The notes below the pieces were generated by a model. It did no database searches, was not told the origin of the DNA, and saw only the letters and a program-made list of their open reading frames with translations. The position numbers and the translations under genes are program-made. From Legionella quinlivanii (lineage in GTDB: Bacteria > Pseudomonadota > Gammaproteobacteria > Legionellales > Legionellaceae): DNA of 64,000 nucleotides. The DNA lies in NCBI RefSeq assembly GCF_003265995.1, contig NZ_MVJN01000003.1, positions 124,001-188,000 on the forward strand, read 5' to 3'. Shown piece by piece: positions 55,269-63,959 of the stretch (positions are counted from its first letter, which is position 1; the number at the start of each line of letters is the position of its first letter).

Positions 55269-55282
55269 TATATTTTTTGTTG

Positions 55283-55306
55283 AAAGCAATCCGCATGGAT
55301 TGCTTT
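55283..55306 (+). terminator. Hairpin terminator after the perosamine synthase gene
   Basis: AAAGCAATCC (55283-55292) and GGATTGCTTT (55297-55306) form a perfect 10-bp stem with a GCAT loop, followed by ATTTAT. It lies 15 bases after the stop codon, so the sugar-nucleotide genes and the transporter genes may be separate or attenuated units. Confidence 0.7.
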
Positions 55307-55409
55307 ATTTATAACCATAACTAGCGTATCATTCTTTGCTGGTCTTTTGCATCAATTTATTGAACTGAGGAGTAGTCAGTTTGGTAAAAAACTGGTTAAA
55401 AATTTGCAT

Positions 55410-56192
55410 ATGAATAACTATTTAAAGGGCATTTGGTCTTCCCGCTTTTTTTGGTCACACCTTGCCCTGGCTGATTTACGATCGCGGTGGCGCCGTTCAG
55501 CAATGGGAATTTTCTGGTCAATTATTCAACCACTAGGAATGACCTTGCTGCTGGCTTTGGTGTTTAGCCGATTATTTCATGTGAATATTACTTATTACGC
55601 GCCCTACATTCTATCCGGTCTGATTGTCTGGGAGTTCATAGGCTCTTCTTTAACTGGCGGATCCCTCGCTTTTGTACAGGCCGATGCCTATATAAAGCAA
55701 TGCAAGCACCCCCTTGCCATTTATACCCTGCGGCTGATTATCAGTAATATTATTGTCCTCGCGTTAGCAAGTATCGTACTATGGATTTGGGCTCTCGTGG
55801 TGATGCCAGAGAATTTTGGTTTCTGCTGGCTGGCTATTTTCACTTTTTTCCCTTTGCTGGCAATCATTGTCTGGCCGTTAGCGAGCTTGCTGGCGTATCT
55901 GGGAACCCGATTCAGAGATATTCCACATGCGATGGGATTAATATTACAGGTTGTCTGGTTCATTTCCCCTGTATACTTTGAAGCAAAAATGTTTCGTAAC
56001 GGCGGTCTAAACGCCTTGGTTGACTACAATCCTTTATATCATTTACTGCAGCTAATTCGTGCCCCTGTGCTGGAAGGAAAATGGCCCACGCTGGATAACT
56101 ATCTGGTTTGCCTGGCTGCTGCAGTTATTTGTACTTGTTTAGCCGTGCTGGTAGGACGAAAATCCGAACGTCGAGTGATTTTTTATTTATGA
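55410..56192 (+). CDS. wzm: O-antigen ABC exporter permease (Wzm)
   Basis: A 260-residue ABC-2 permease with about six membrane helices, starting MNNYLKGIWSSRFFWSHLALADLRSRWRRSAMGIFWSIIQPLGMTLLLALVFSRLF, the typical Wzm/TagG entry. The ATG at 55410 gives normal length; the open frame extends to a TTG at 55347. The stop overlaps the wzt start (ATGA). Confidence 0.9.
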   Translation: MNNYLKGIWSSRFFWSHLALADLRSRWRRSAMGIFWSIIQPLGMTLLLALVFSRLFHVNITYYAPYILSGLIVWEFIGSSLTGGSLAFVQADAYIKQCKHPLAIYTLRLIISNIIVLALASIVLWIWALVVMPENFGFCWLAIFTFFPLLAIIVWPLASLLAYLGTRFRDIPHAMGLILQVVWFISPVYFEAKMFRNGGLNALVDYNPLYHLLQLIRAPVLEGKWPTLDNYLVCLAAAVICTCLAVLVGRKSERRVIFYL

Positions 56193-56947
56193 AAAAGAAT
56201 TATATCAAACTGGAAAAGGTCAATCTTCATTACGCTTCAGTGGCTTATCAAGAGCGTTCTCTCAAATCATTGCTAAGTAAATTCAGCGGGATTAAACAAA
56301 ATAAACATCGTATTTCAGATATTCATGCTTTAAAAAACGTAAGTTTGACTATTGAACAGGGTGAGCGAGTCGGCTTACTTGGTCACAATGGCGCTGGCAA
56401 GAGTACTTTTTTGAAAACGGTGGCAGGGCTTTATCCAATTTCATCCGGAAAGCTCGATGTCTGTGGTGAAGTGCGGTCGCTTTTCGATTTAAGTCTGGGA
56501 TTTGAGCCCGATGCGACGGGCCGTGAAAATATTCTTTACCGAGGACTTTTGCTTGGATTGTCACCTCGTTTCATGCGCGAAAAAGAAGAAGAAATTGTTC
56601 AGTTTGCCGGATTGGGCGAATTCATAGATTATCCCATAAAAACCTATTCAGCCGGTATGCAGGTGCGCCTGGCCTTTGCTATTTCGACTACTGTTGGTGG
56701 CGATATCCTGTTATTAGATGAGGTTATTGGCACCGGTGATGCCAATTTCATGATCAAGGCGAAAGAACGTATTCTTAGCCTGATAGAAAGAGCAGAAATC
56801 CTTGTATTGGCTTCTCATGATTTTGCATCGTTAAAGACTCTTTGCGAAAGAGGACTGGTTTTTCATCATGGCGAACTGGTTTTCGATGGCGATATTAGAG
56901 AATCAGTTGAATTTTATAAAGAGTTAAACAGCGTGGTGGCTATCTAA
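56189..56947 (+). CDS. wzt: O-antigen ABC exporter ATPase (Wzt)
   Basis: A 252-residue ATPase with Walker A GHNGAGKST, signature YSAGMQVRLAFA, Walker B ILLLDEVIGTGD and H-loop ASHD. It ends soon after the ATPase core, so it lacks the C-terminal carbohydrate-binding domain that recognises capped O-chains in some systems; export may not need a terminal cap. The ATG at 56189 overlaps the wzm stop by four bases. Confidence 0.92.
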   Translation: MKKNYIKLEKVNLHYASVAYQERSLKSLLSKFSGIKQNKHRISDIHALKNVSLTIEQGERVGLLGHNGAGKSTFLKTVAGLYPISSGKLDVCGEVRSLFDLSLGFEPDATGRENILYRGLLLGLSPRFMREKEEEIVQFAGLGEFIDYPIKTYSAGMQVRLAFAISTTVGGDILLLDEVIGTGDANFMIKAKERILSLIERAEILVLASHDFASLKTLCERGLVFHHGELVFDGDIRESVEFYKELNSVVAI

Positions 56948-57016
56948 ACATTCAGTTAGACTTGGTAACGCATGAATAATTAAAATATTGGACAAAATTG
57001 GCTGGAGTATGATGAG

Positions 57017-58225
57017 GTGATTAGAGGGGATATAAGTGCATTGTGTGATCGGCCTGTTAAAAAAATTGCAATAGTTTTGCCTTTGGCTTATGGCGGTGGA
57101 AGTTTAAGGGGTATTTGCCTTATGGCTGAAGCTATATTGCAGGGAGCCAAAGAATGTGGTCGTGCTATTGAGCTGATTTTAGTTTGCTTGGAGGGCTTTA
57201 ACTATACACGTCAAGATGCCTTTAAGAGCCTGTCGCCAGATATCCGACTTAGAACATTTCGTTGGCATGTGGTAGGGAGAGAAGACGCTGTAAACATTAT
57301 GATGAATGCAGGTTGCAGTGACTACCTGCTTTCGGAAGAATTTTATGCAGTAATCGATGATGATATGAATTGTCTAAATGACTGTGATCTCTGGATTATA
57401 ATATCCGATCGTGTGCCTGCTGCACTATTACCTTTAAAACCTTATATTATGATGATCTATGATTATATCCAACGCTACATCCCGGAAATAATCGCCAATG
57501 ATTACATCCAATTACATGCTGCGAACTGTGCAAAAAAAGTCTGGGTGACGACTAATCAGACGGCGCAGGATGCCATGCAATATGCCGGAATAAAGAGTGA
57601 GCGCATTACCAGAATGCCTATGCTGGTTCCCCAAATGGATTTCCAGCCGGTTCCAACCCTCACAAGAAGCTATTTTGTCTGGACAACTAACCTCTCCAGG
57701 CATAAGAACCATCTCAATTCGCTTAAAGCGCTTAGATATTATTACGATCAATTGAGAGGAACCTTGGAGTGTCATATCACCGGTGTTGAAACGACAAAAT
57801 TGTTTGATCCAGAACAGGGCAAGCTAATTGAACAATTTCATGCTTCCGCCAGGATGAATGAGATGCTGAAATTACGTGGGAATCTGATCGACAATGTTTA
57901 CCAGGAATTGTTGGGAAATGCGGCTTTCCTGTGGCATACCGCGCTTATAGATAATGGAACATTTAGTGTGGTTGAGGCAGCCCAAATGGGTGTTCCATCG
58001 TTGTCAAGCTCCTATCAGGCTATGCGCGAGCTGCAAGACAGCTTTCAACTGGATATTGCCTGGATGAATCCGGATGATCCAGTCGATATGGCAACACAAC
58101 TTAAATGGATGGAAGATAATTATCAACAGTTACTTCTGATAAGAAAGAGGAATTCAACAATTGAAGGACATTTTCCCAAAAATAAATCGGAGGAATATTG
58201 GAGGGCTGTTGAAGAATGTCTGTAA
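57017..58225 (+). CDS. Glycosyltransferase, copy 1 of a duplicated pair
   Basis: A 402-residue GT-B-like protein starting at a GTG (57017). Recognisable donor-site features are YFVWTTNLSRHKNHLNSLKALRYYYDQLRG (about 215-244) and the C-terminal HTALIDNGTFSVVEAAQMGVPSLSS, with the E-x7-E-like element. The same layout, with similar sequence, forms the C-terminal half of the 741-residue protein at 61734. The stop overlaps the next ATG by 10 bases (GAATGTCTGTAA). Confidence 0.8.
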   Translation: MIRGDISALCDRPVKKIAIVLPLAYGGGSLRGICLMAEAILQGAKECGRAIELILVCLEGFNYTRQDAFKSLSPDIRLRTFRWHVVGREDAVNIMMNAGCSDYLLSEEFYAVIDDDMNCLNDCDLWIIISDRVPAALLPLKPYIMMIYDYIQRYIPEIIANDYIQLHAANCAKKVWVTTNQTAQDAMQYAGIKSERITRMPMLVPQMDFQPVPTLTRSYFVWTTNLSRHKNHLNSLKALRYYYDQLRGTLECHITGVETTKLFDPEQGKLIEQFHASARMNEMLKLRGNLIDNVYQELLGNAAFLWHTALIDNGTFSVVEAAQMGVPSLSSSYQAMRELQDSFQLDIAWMNPDDPVDMATQLKWMEDNYQQLLLIRKRNSTIEGHFPKNKSEEYWRAVEECL

Positions 58226-59877
58226 AAAAAACCTACGGAATTTATTTGGCTTATCCTCCCACAATAGATCTGCGTGATCAGGGATTGGGACGCCATTTGG
58301 CAGCCTTTTTAAAAGGGGCAATAGAGAATTGTGATGCGCAATTTATTATAGTGTCTCCCAGTTGGAGTAAAAAAAGTATATATGCTCTTATGAAAGCAGA
58401 AGAGGTGCCTGCCAATTCATTTCATCTGTTTACTCCGCGTTATAACGTAATTTCACTGAAACTATTCAACTTGTACAGCACGTGGGTCAAGTACCGCAAA
58501 AAGAAGAAAGATGCGCCCCGTAAGAGGTTTGTGTTATTTGAAAAATGCATGAGGCAATATGAATTGCTTAAATCGAAGTTTATTGGGTCAACAAATATTC
58601 TCCAGTTTCTGATGTGTTTGGTTGCTTTGATTGTAACTGCTTCACTTCTTTATACTACAAAGTTTATCATCCATTTATTCAAATGGCTAAGCGATGACAT
58701 CAAACTTCGATACCGTTTAAGGAAAGTCTTTAAGGCTCCCAAACGCGTACTACGCAAAGTGGTGACTGTTTTTATTAATCCCAAGCAAAGCGCTACTATT
58801 TTTTCGTGGTTTAGACAAGTTGAGGACCAGGAAACTAATTTGATGCTAGAGATAATTAATAATCTCAAACAAGTTAAAGCCTGGTATTCACCCACAGCAT
58901 TCTGGCCATCCTTTAACCGCATCCAGGCTCCGCGCCTCATGTGTGTTCCCGATGTGGTTCTTGGCGAGTTTCCCGTCGGTTTTTCTTTTGTTGGTGGGGA
59001 CCGGTTCATCAATACATTTAATGATGTTGAAGAGGCCATTCTAAATGGCCATCATTTTGTAACCTATAGTGAACACATCAAACATAGTGTTCTGGTACAA
59101 AAATATAAGTTGAATCCCGAGCAGGTTAGTGTGATTACGCATGCACCCAATACACTGGATAACTATCTAAATGATGAATCGGAACAAAGAAACAACGTAT
59201 CGATCGAACGGCTTAGTGAGTCGCTGCTTCAAAGTGCATTGAAAAAATCCTCTTTTCCAGAATATGTAAACCGCTTTGGCAATACGCAGATGAAGTATTT
59301 ATTTTATGCAAGCCAGTTCAGACCATCCAAAAACATATTAACGCTGTTAAAAGCCTATCATTACTTGCTTAAAAAAAGCCTGGTCACCCATAAGCTGGTT
59401 TTGACAGGAAAGCCGAAAATTATGGATGAAATCGATAACTATATCGCAGAAAATTGCCTGCAAAAAGATGTTTTGCTTTTATCTGGTTTGAGTGTAAAAG
59501 AGCTGGCTGCCTGTTATAAGTTGGCTGATTTGGCGGTTAACCCCAGTCTGAGTGAAGGAGGCTGCCCGTTTACATTCACTGAAGCCCTCTCTGTCGGTAC
59601 TCCGGTTATCATGGCCAATATACCTGTTACCCGGGAAATTATATCTGATCCTCATTTACAGGAATTGATGTTGTTTGACCCCTACGACTGGTATGCTATG
59701 GCTCAAAAAATTAAATGGGCAATTGCGAATAAAAACCAGTTGCTAGACGAGCAAATTCCCGCATATAAGGCATTAATGAACCGTAAGTGGAATGATGTAG
59801 TCAGTGAATATATCGCTATTTTGGACAGGATAACCCATCACAATGCCGTAGGGGATACTGTTAATGCTTATGAATAA
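58216..59877 (+). CDS. Glycosyltransferase with membrane segment, copy 1 of a duplicated pair
   Basis: A 553-residue protein with a GT-B glycosyltransferase end (FYASQFRPSKNILTLLKAYHYLL, then NPSLSEGGCPFTFTEALSVGTPVIMANIPV). Residues 127-156 form a hydrophobic stretch (LQFLMCLVALIVTASLLYTTKFIIHLF) between two basic segments, so it may be membrane-anchored. The start MSVKKTYGIYLAYPP is matched by the gene at the window end (MSIKKCGVYLVYPS). Confidence 0.8.
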   Translation: MSVKKTYGIYLAYPPTIDLRDQGLGRHLAAFLKGAIENCDAQFIIVSPSWSKKSIYALMKAEEVPANSFHLFTPRYNVISLKLFNLYSTWVKYRKKKKDAPRKRFVLFEKCMRQYELLKSKFIGSTNILQFLMCLVALIVTASLLYTTKFIIHLFKWLSDDIKLRYRLRKVFKAPKRVLRKVVTVFINPKQSATIFSWFRQVEDQETNLMLEIINNLKQVKAWYSPTAFWPSFNRIQAPRLMCVPDVVLGEFPVGFSFVGGDRFINTFNDVEEAILNGHHFVTYSEHIKHSVLVQKYKLNPEQVSVITHAPNTLDNYLNDESEQRNNVSIERLSESLLQSALKKSSFPEYVNRFGNTQMKYLFYASQFRPSKNILTLLKAYHYLLKKSLVTHKLVLTGKPKIMDEIDNYIAENCLQKDVLLLSGLSVKELAACYKLADLAVNPSLSEGGCPFTFTEALSVGTPVIMANIPVTREIISDPHLQELMLFDPYDWYAMAQKIKWAIANKNQLLDEQIPAYKALMNRKWNDVVSEYIAILDRITHHNAVGDTVNAYE

Positions 59878-60481
59878 AAAACTGTTAGTAGTGATGGGAT
59901 TTGGGGGGCATGCAAGAAGTGTCGCTGATGTTGCTTTGTCAGCGGGGTATGAGCAGCTGGTTTTTGTGGATGATAATGCTTACGCGGATGAACGATTTTT
60001 GAACTTCCCTGTAGTTAATTCCTATCCGGAATCAGTCACCAGATGTTGCCTGGCAGCGGGGGATAATTCCAGGCGACGTCAACAGATGGAATGGGCAACC
60101 AGTAATGGATTGGAGGTGCTGAGCGTCGTTTCTCCACATGCGCAGCAATCCGTTGGGATACAAATCGGCAAAGGATGTTTCGTGGGACACTTCGCTAGTA
60201 TAGGCCCGCTTGGGCTAATCGCTGATGGTTGTATTATAAACACTGGCGCAATAATAGAGCATGATTGCGTAGTGGGAGAGTTTAGTCACATTTCGGTCAA
60301 TGCGACTGTTGCTGGAAAGGTTTCTATCGGGAAACATGTGTTTGTTGGAGCTGGAGCAGTCATCATTGACGGAGTGAGGATTCATGACGATGTGATAATT
60401 GGTGCCGGGAGTACAGTGATTAGCGATATTAATGAGCCAGGGATTTATGTAGGATCGCCTGCGAGGAAATTGTTGAGATAA
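59864..60481 (+). CDS. NeuD/PglD-type sugar N-acetyltransferase
   Basis: A 205-residue protein with an N-terminal Rossmann-like part (LLVVMGFGGHARSVADVALSAG) and a left-handed beta-helix made of hexapeptides (IGKGCFVGHFASIGPLGLIADGCIINTGAIIEHDC, VFVGAGAVIIDGVRI). It would acetylate the 4-amino group of GDP-perosamine, like PerB, though the amino sugar substrate is inferred from the cluster. The ATG at 59864 has AGGGGA upstream and overlaps the previous gene by 14 bases. Confidence 0.87.
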   Translation: MLMNKKLLVVMGFGGHARSVADVALSAGYEQLVFVDDNAYADERFLNFPVVNSYPESVTRCCLAAGDNSRRRQQMEWATSNGLEVLSVVSPHAQQSVGIQIGKGCFVGHFASIGPLGLIADGCIINTGAIIEHDCVVGEFSHISVNATVAGKVSIGKHVFVGAGAVIIDGVRIHDDVIIGAGSTVISDINEPGIYVGSPARKLLR

Positions 60482-60518
60482 TTCAATTATTACATTGTAA
60501 GTAATAAAGGACAGAATT

Positions 60519-60560
60519 ATGAGTGTTTTTAATTGGGATGAAAATGATGAAAGAGGTTAA
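60519..60560 (+). other. Short upstream ORF before the acyltransferase gene
   Basis: ATG at 60519 has AGGA seven bases upstream and opens a 13-codon frame (MSVFNWDENDERG) that ends in TAA at 60558-60560. It overlaps the likely starts of the acyltransferase gene in another frame. It could be a leader that couples translation or the relic of a frame change. Confidence 0.4.
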
Positions 60561-61737
60561 ACATTTTAAAGCCCTGGACGGTGCAAGAGGCTACGCGGCT
60601 CTGATCGTCACCATTTATCATGCAATTCTACATTTCTCACTTCCGTTGATCCCAAATGTGCTTGAGCCATCAATAACTGACTTGCATGGGCAGGCAGTAC
60701 TGGAAAAACTTATTCTGACCTTCTTGAATGGAGGAACGGCCGTTTTGTTATTTTATGTGCTCAGTGGATTTGTCCTGCATTATTCGCTGTTAGCTGCGCG
60801 AGAGTTAAATCATAAAGAAATAGGATTATTCGTCATTCGCCGATTATTCAGATTGTATCCGGCAATTTTCTTCTGCATGCTGGTCATGTATACCGGCACA
60901 CATTTCATAAGCCTGTTCTGGCCAAACTTTCCTGTTCTTGATGCCTTCGAGACCATGAAAAATGCATTATTATATAAAATTACCGTTCATGGCCCTTCTA
61001 CCAGTATTCAGATCGAGTTATTGGCCACCCCGTTTATTCTTTTCATGGCAGTGATTTACTGCCGTTACAGTGTGATTATGGCCTTGGTGTTATGGATTTT
61101 TTCAATGGAGGCTATCCAACAACCTGCCTTAACTCTGCATTTACCTAATATGAGCAGCAACCTGTTTGCCTTTATGACCGGAATGTTGATGGCTACTCCG
61201 GAAATGAAAATTATTTTCCAGAAAAATTACCAGGGTTCAACGATTGTTCTCATTCTGCTCTTTGCTTTGCTAGGCAGGGCCTTATTGCCGGTCGCTGCAA
61301 TTCCGGGATTCTTTTTTCAGGTCATTTGTCTGGCTATATTTATCAGCCTAATCGCCTATGGAGGGCAATCTACATTCGTTCACCGGTTTCTGGAGAATAA
61401 ATATTCTCAGTTTCTCGGCAAAATTAGTTACAGTTATTATCTGTTAAATGTCGCAGTGATGTGGGTGTTTGTCTTTTCACCTTATACTCTAGCCAACACA
61501 GACGAGTTTAGCCAGTCTCCGTTTTTCTATGGGTTCGTTTACGCCTTTTTAATTATGGCTTTGTCTATTCCCTTTGCATATATTTCGTACATGTATGTGG
61601 AGAAACCTTTTATAAGATTTGGAAAATATCTAACCGAGCAACTAAGACAGCCCTCGCTTTCTATTAGGGAGTTTTTCTTTCCTGTCAAGAGTGATATTGC
61701 TGATCTTAATGATTCCATTATTTTAGAGAAGTTATGA
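60538..61737 (+). CDS. Membrane O-acyltransferase (acyltransferase 3 family)
   Basis: A 399-residue membrane protein with about ten helices and the family start FKALDGARGYAALIVTIYHAI, where the catalytic-type His lies in YHAI. RRLFRLYPAIFFCML and the C-terminal YVEKPFIRFG are further family marks. These proteins acetylate surface sugars. The start is uncertain: ATG at 60538, 60544 or 60547, or GTG at 60523, because the best ribosome-binding site belongs to the short ORF at 60519. The stop overlaps the next ATG by four bases. Confidence 0.87.
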   Translation: MKMMKEVKHFKALDGARGYAALIVTIYHAILHFSLPLIPNVLEPSITDLHGQAVLEKLILTFLNGGTAVLLFYVLSGFVLHYSLLAARELNHKEIGLFVIRRLFRLYPAIFFCMLVMYTGTHFISLFWPNFPVLDAFETMKNALLYKITVHGPSTSIQIELLATPFILFMAVIYCRYSVIMALVLWIFSMEAIQQPALTLHLPNMSSNLFAFMTGMLMATPEMKIIFQKNYQGSTIVLILLFALLGRALLPVAAIPGFFFQVICLAIFISLIAYGGQSTFVHRFLENKYSQFLGKISYSYYLLNVAVMWVFVFSPYTLANTDEFSQSPFFYGFVYAFLIMALSIPFAYISYMYVEKPFIRFGKYLTEQLRQPSLSIREFFFPVKSDIADLNDSIILEKL

Positions 61738-63959
61738 ATACAAGAGTGATGTGGTTGCTTAATCATGGAGCAGCAAGAAAATTTGAAGTTAAAATGTTAA
61801 AAAAAATTGGCATCAAGGAAATCTTCTTGCCAAAACGTTTTCCTGCAGACCCCAGTTTTCGCAGTGCTTCCGTCGACTTTTCGGAAGATGAATATCTGAC
61901 GATCAGTGCGGAAGAACTGGCGATTTTGAATGATCAAGATTGGTATACTTCACCCAGCAAGGAAGCGTGGTCGATTGTAAATAAGCATTTCAAAGTACTA
62001 TTTTTTATTCTTCATCATCGCACTCTATTAAACGCGATCGCCAGAAATTTCAACGGAATTGCGGTCTGGCGGGCCTATGGTTTGGATAAAACGCTAAGTT
62101 ATACTCATTTACTGCAGGTCGATGCAATTGACTATAGCAAAGAGTTGGAGACTCTTGATAAGCGTCTAATTTTTGGCCAAGCTTATTCTCATCTACATGA
62201 AATTGAGATGCGTGCACTTAGTGAGCGCCAATTATTTCTACCCCTTGGTCTTGCTAGTTGTGAAGTTACGACCCACTGGTCGGGTGTCAATAAAAAAATT
62301 TATTTTGTATGCCCGGATATTGGATTCAATTTTTACTATGAAGGAATCTATAAAGACTTTCTGAAATATTACGGTGATTTGCCTCATGTGATTGCCGGCA
62401 GCCAGCCTATTTACGTACCGGATCCTAATGTAAGCGGCTTCGTCAGCAAAGAAGAACATGAAAACAATATGCGTGAAATGCGGGTTATGTTTTATCACAG
62501 TTCTGAGCCCAATCACATTCATTTCCATCCATTCGAGGCTATAAAAGCTGGGATGCCCCTGGTGTTTATGGCGGGGGGTATATTGGATCGGTTCGGTGGT
62601 ACAAGTCTGCCTGGTCGATGCAAGACAATTTCCGAGGCGAGAAATAAAATTGAGCGGATATTAAACGATGATTGGAAATTAATTGATTCAATTCGAGATT
62701 CCCAAACTGTCCTCTTGGAGCCAATGCATTTTGAGAATTGCCAGAAAGCCTGGGAAGATGGGTTCAAGCATATTGAAAATCTCTATGAGAGTTACCAGGG
62801 TAAAAAGGGAGTTGCTGGTAAAGAAATGTACCGCATCGCAATTTTACTAGGTCCCAGGACAAGCAGCAGTTATCTTTATGGAAATGTTCTAGCTAAGGCA
62901 ATTAAGGAAGCGGCTAGCCAGGCGAATCAGGCAGTTGAACTGGTTCTTGGATATGCCGATAATTTAAATGATTTTCATATTGATCCTACACTACTATCAA
63001 ATCAAACGTTGAAGATTCGCCCATTCCAATGGAGAGAACTATCCCCCGGAGAGGCACGCAGGGCAGTGAAATATTCTGGCAGTTACCGCGAGGTCAAAGA
63101 TATTAATTACTATGTACCTGATGATGGAATTAACTACTTTTTTGATTGCGATCTCTGGATAACATTCTCTGGATCTGGAAAATATCCGATTTTGCCGGTG
63201 AAACCCTATGTGCTAATGATTACTGATTTTACAAGCCATAACAGAATAGAGCTGTTTGATCATCATTTGCTGCACCTTGCTACTTATGCTCGTGAGGTGT
63301 TTGTAAGCTCCAAACATGTACAGGATAATCTGTTGAAAGTGGTTGGATTGTCCAGAAAAAAGATAAATGACTTCTGGTTGATAGATATAGAAAACCATTC
63401 AGACAGTATTCAATTCCAGGGTCAGAGTACGCCTCACTTTGTATGGTTTGCGAGCACGCAGGTTGAAAGCAACATACTGGGATTGAAAGCGCTCAAGGCC
63501 TATTACGAAGTCTTTAATGGTACAATGCAATGCCAGATAATTGGCTTGCATCAAAGCGATCTCAAACAGCTTGGAGAAGAGATGTCTTCCTGGTTTAAAG
63601 ATGAGCCGGTTTACTTCTCTGGAGAGATCAGTGCAGATTTTAGTCATTCTATTCGTGATGCTGAATTTCTGTGGTTTCCAACTATACAGGGGGGCAGTGT
63701 TTCATTACCCCTGGTAAAAGCCGCTCAATTTCGCGTGCCGAGTATCGCTGCTAGACATCCAATCATGGATGAGCTGTATAAGCAGTTCAACCTGAATATT
63801 CAATGGATGGATGAATTGAATCCTTTATCTATGGCAGAGACGCTCCAAAGAATGGAATTAAATGGAAAAACGAAGGATTCCGCTAATGTTAAAGTGATTG
63901 ATGAACTGATTAAAACATTACAACGTGCTTATTGGGAAAAAATCGAACAATGTCTATAA
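61734..63959 (+). CDS. Two-domain fused glycosyltransferase
   Basis: A 741-residue protein with two GT-B-like halves. The N-terminal half (1-360) contains YFVCPDIGFNFYYEGIYKDFLKYYGDLP and HFHPFEAIKAGMPLVFMAGGILDRFGG, a donor-site-like element. The C-terminal half (about 367-741) is a paralogue of the 57017 gene (HFVWFASTQVESNILGLKALKAYYEVFNGTMQCQIIG; AYWEKIEQCL at the end). The start overlaps the acyltransferase stop. Confidence 0.75.
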   Translation: MNTRVMWLLNHGAARKFEVKMLKKIGIKEIFLPKRFPADPSFRSASVDFSEDEYLTISAEELAILNDQDWYTSPSKEAWSIVNKHFKVLFFILHHRTLLNAIARNFNGIAVWRAYGLDKTLSYTHLLQVDAIDYSKELETLDKRLIFGQAYSHLHEIEMRALSERQLFLPLGLASCEVTTHWSGVNKKIYFVCPDIGFNFYYEGIYKDFLKYYGDLPHVIAGSQPIYVPDPNVSGFVSKEEHENNMREMRVMFYHSSEPNHIHFHPFEAIKAGMPLVFMAGGILDRFGGTSLPGRCKTISEARNKIERILNDDWKLIDSIRDSQTVLLEPMHFENCQKAWEDGFKHIENLYESYQGKKGVAGKEMYRIAILLGPRTSSSYLYGNVLAKAIKEAASQANQAVELVLGYADNLNDFHIDPTLLSNQTLKIRPFQWRELSPGEARRAVKYSGSYREVKDINYYVPDDGINYFFDCDLWITFSGSGKYPILPVKPYVLMITDFTSHNRIELFDHHLLHLATYAREVFVSSKHVQDNLLKVVGLSRKKINDFWLIDIENHSDSIQFQGQSTPHFVWFASTQVESNILGLKALKAYYEVFNGTMQCQIIGLHQSDLKQLGEEMSSWFKDEPVYFSGEISADFSHSIRDAEFLWFPTIQGGSVSLPLVKAAQFRVPSIAARHPIMDELYKQFNLNIQWMDELNPLSMAETLQRMELNGKTKDSANVKVIDELIKTLQRAYWEKIEQCL

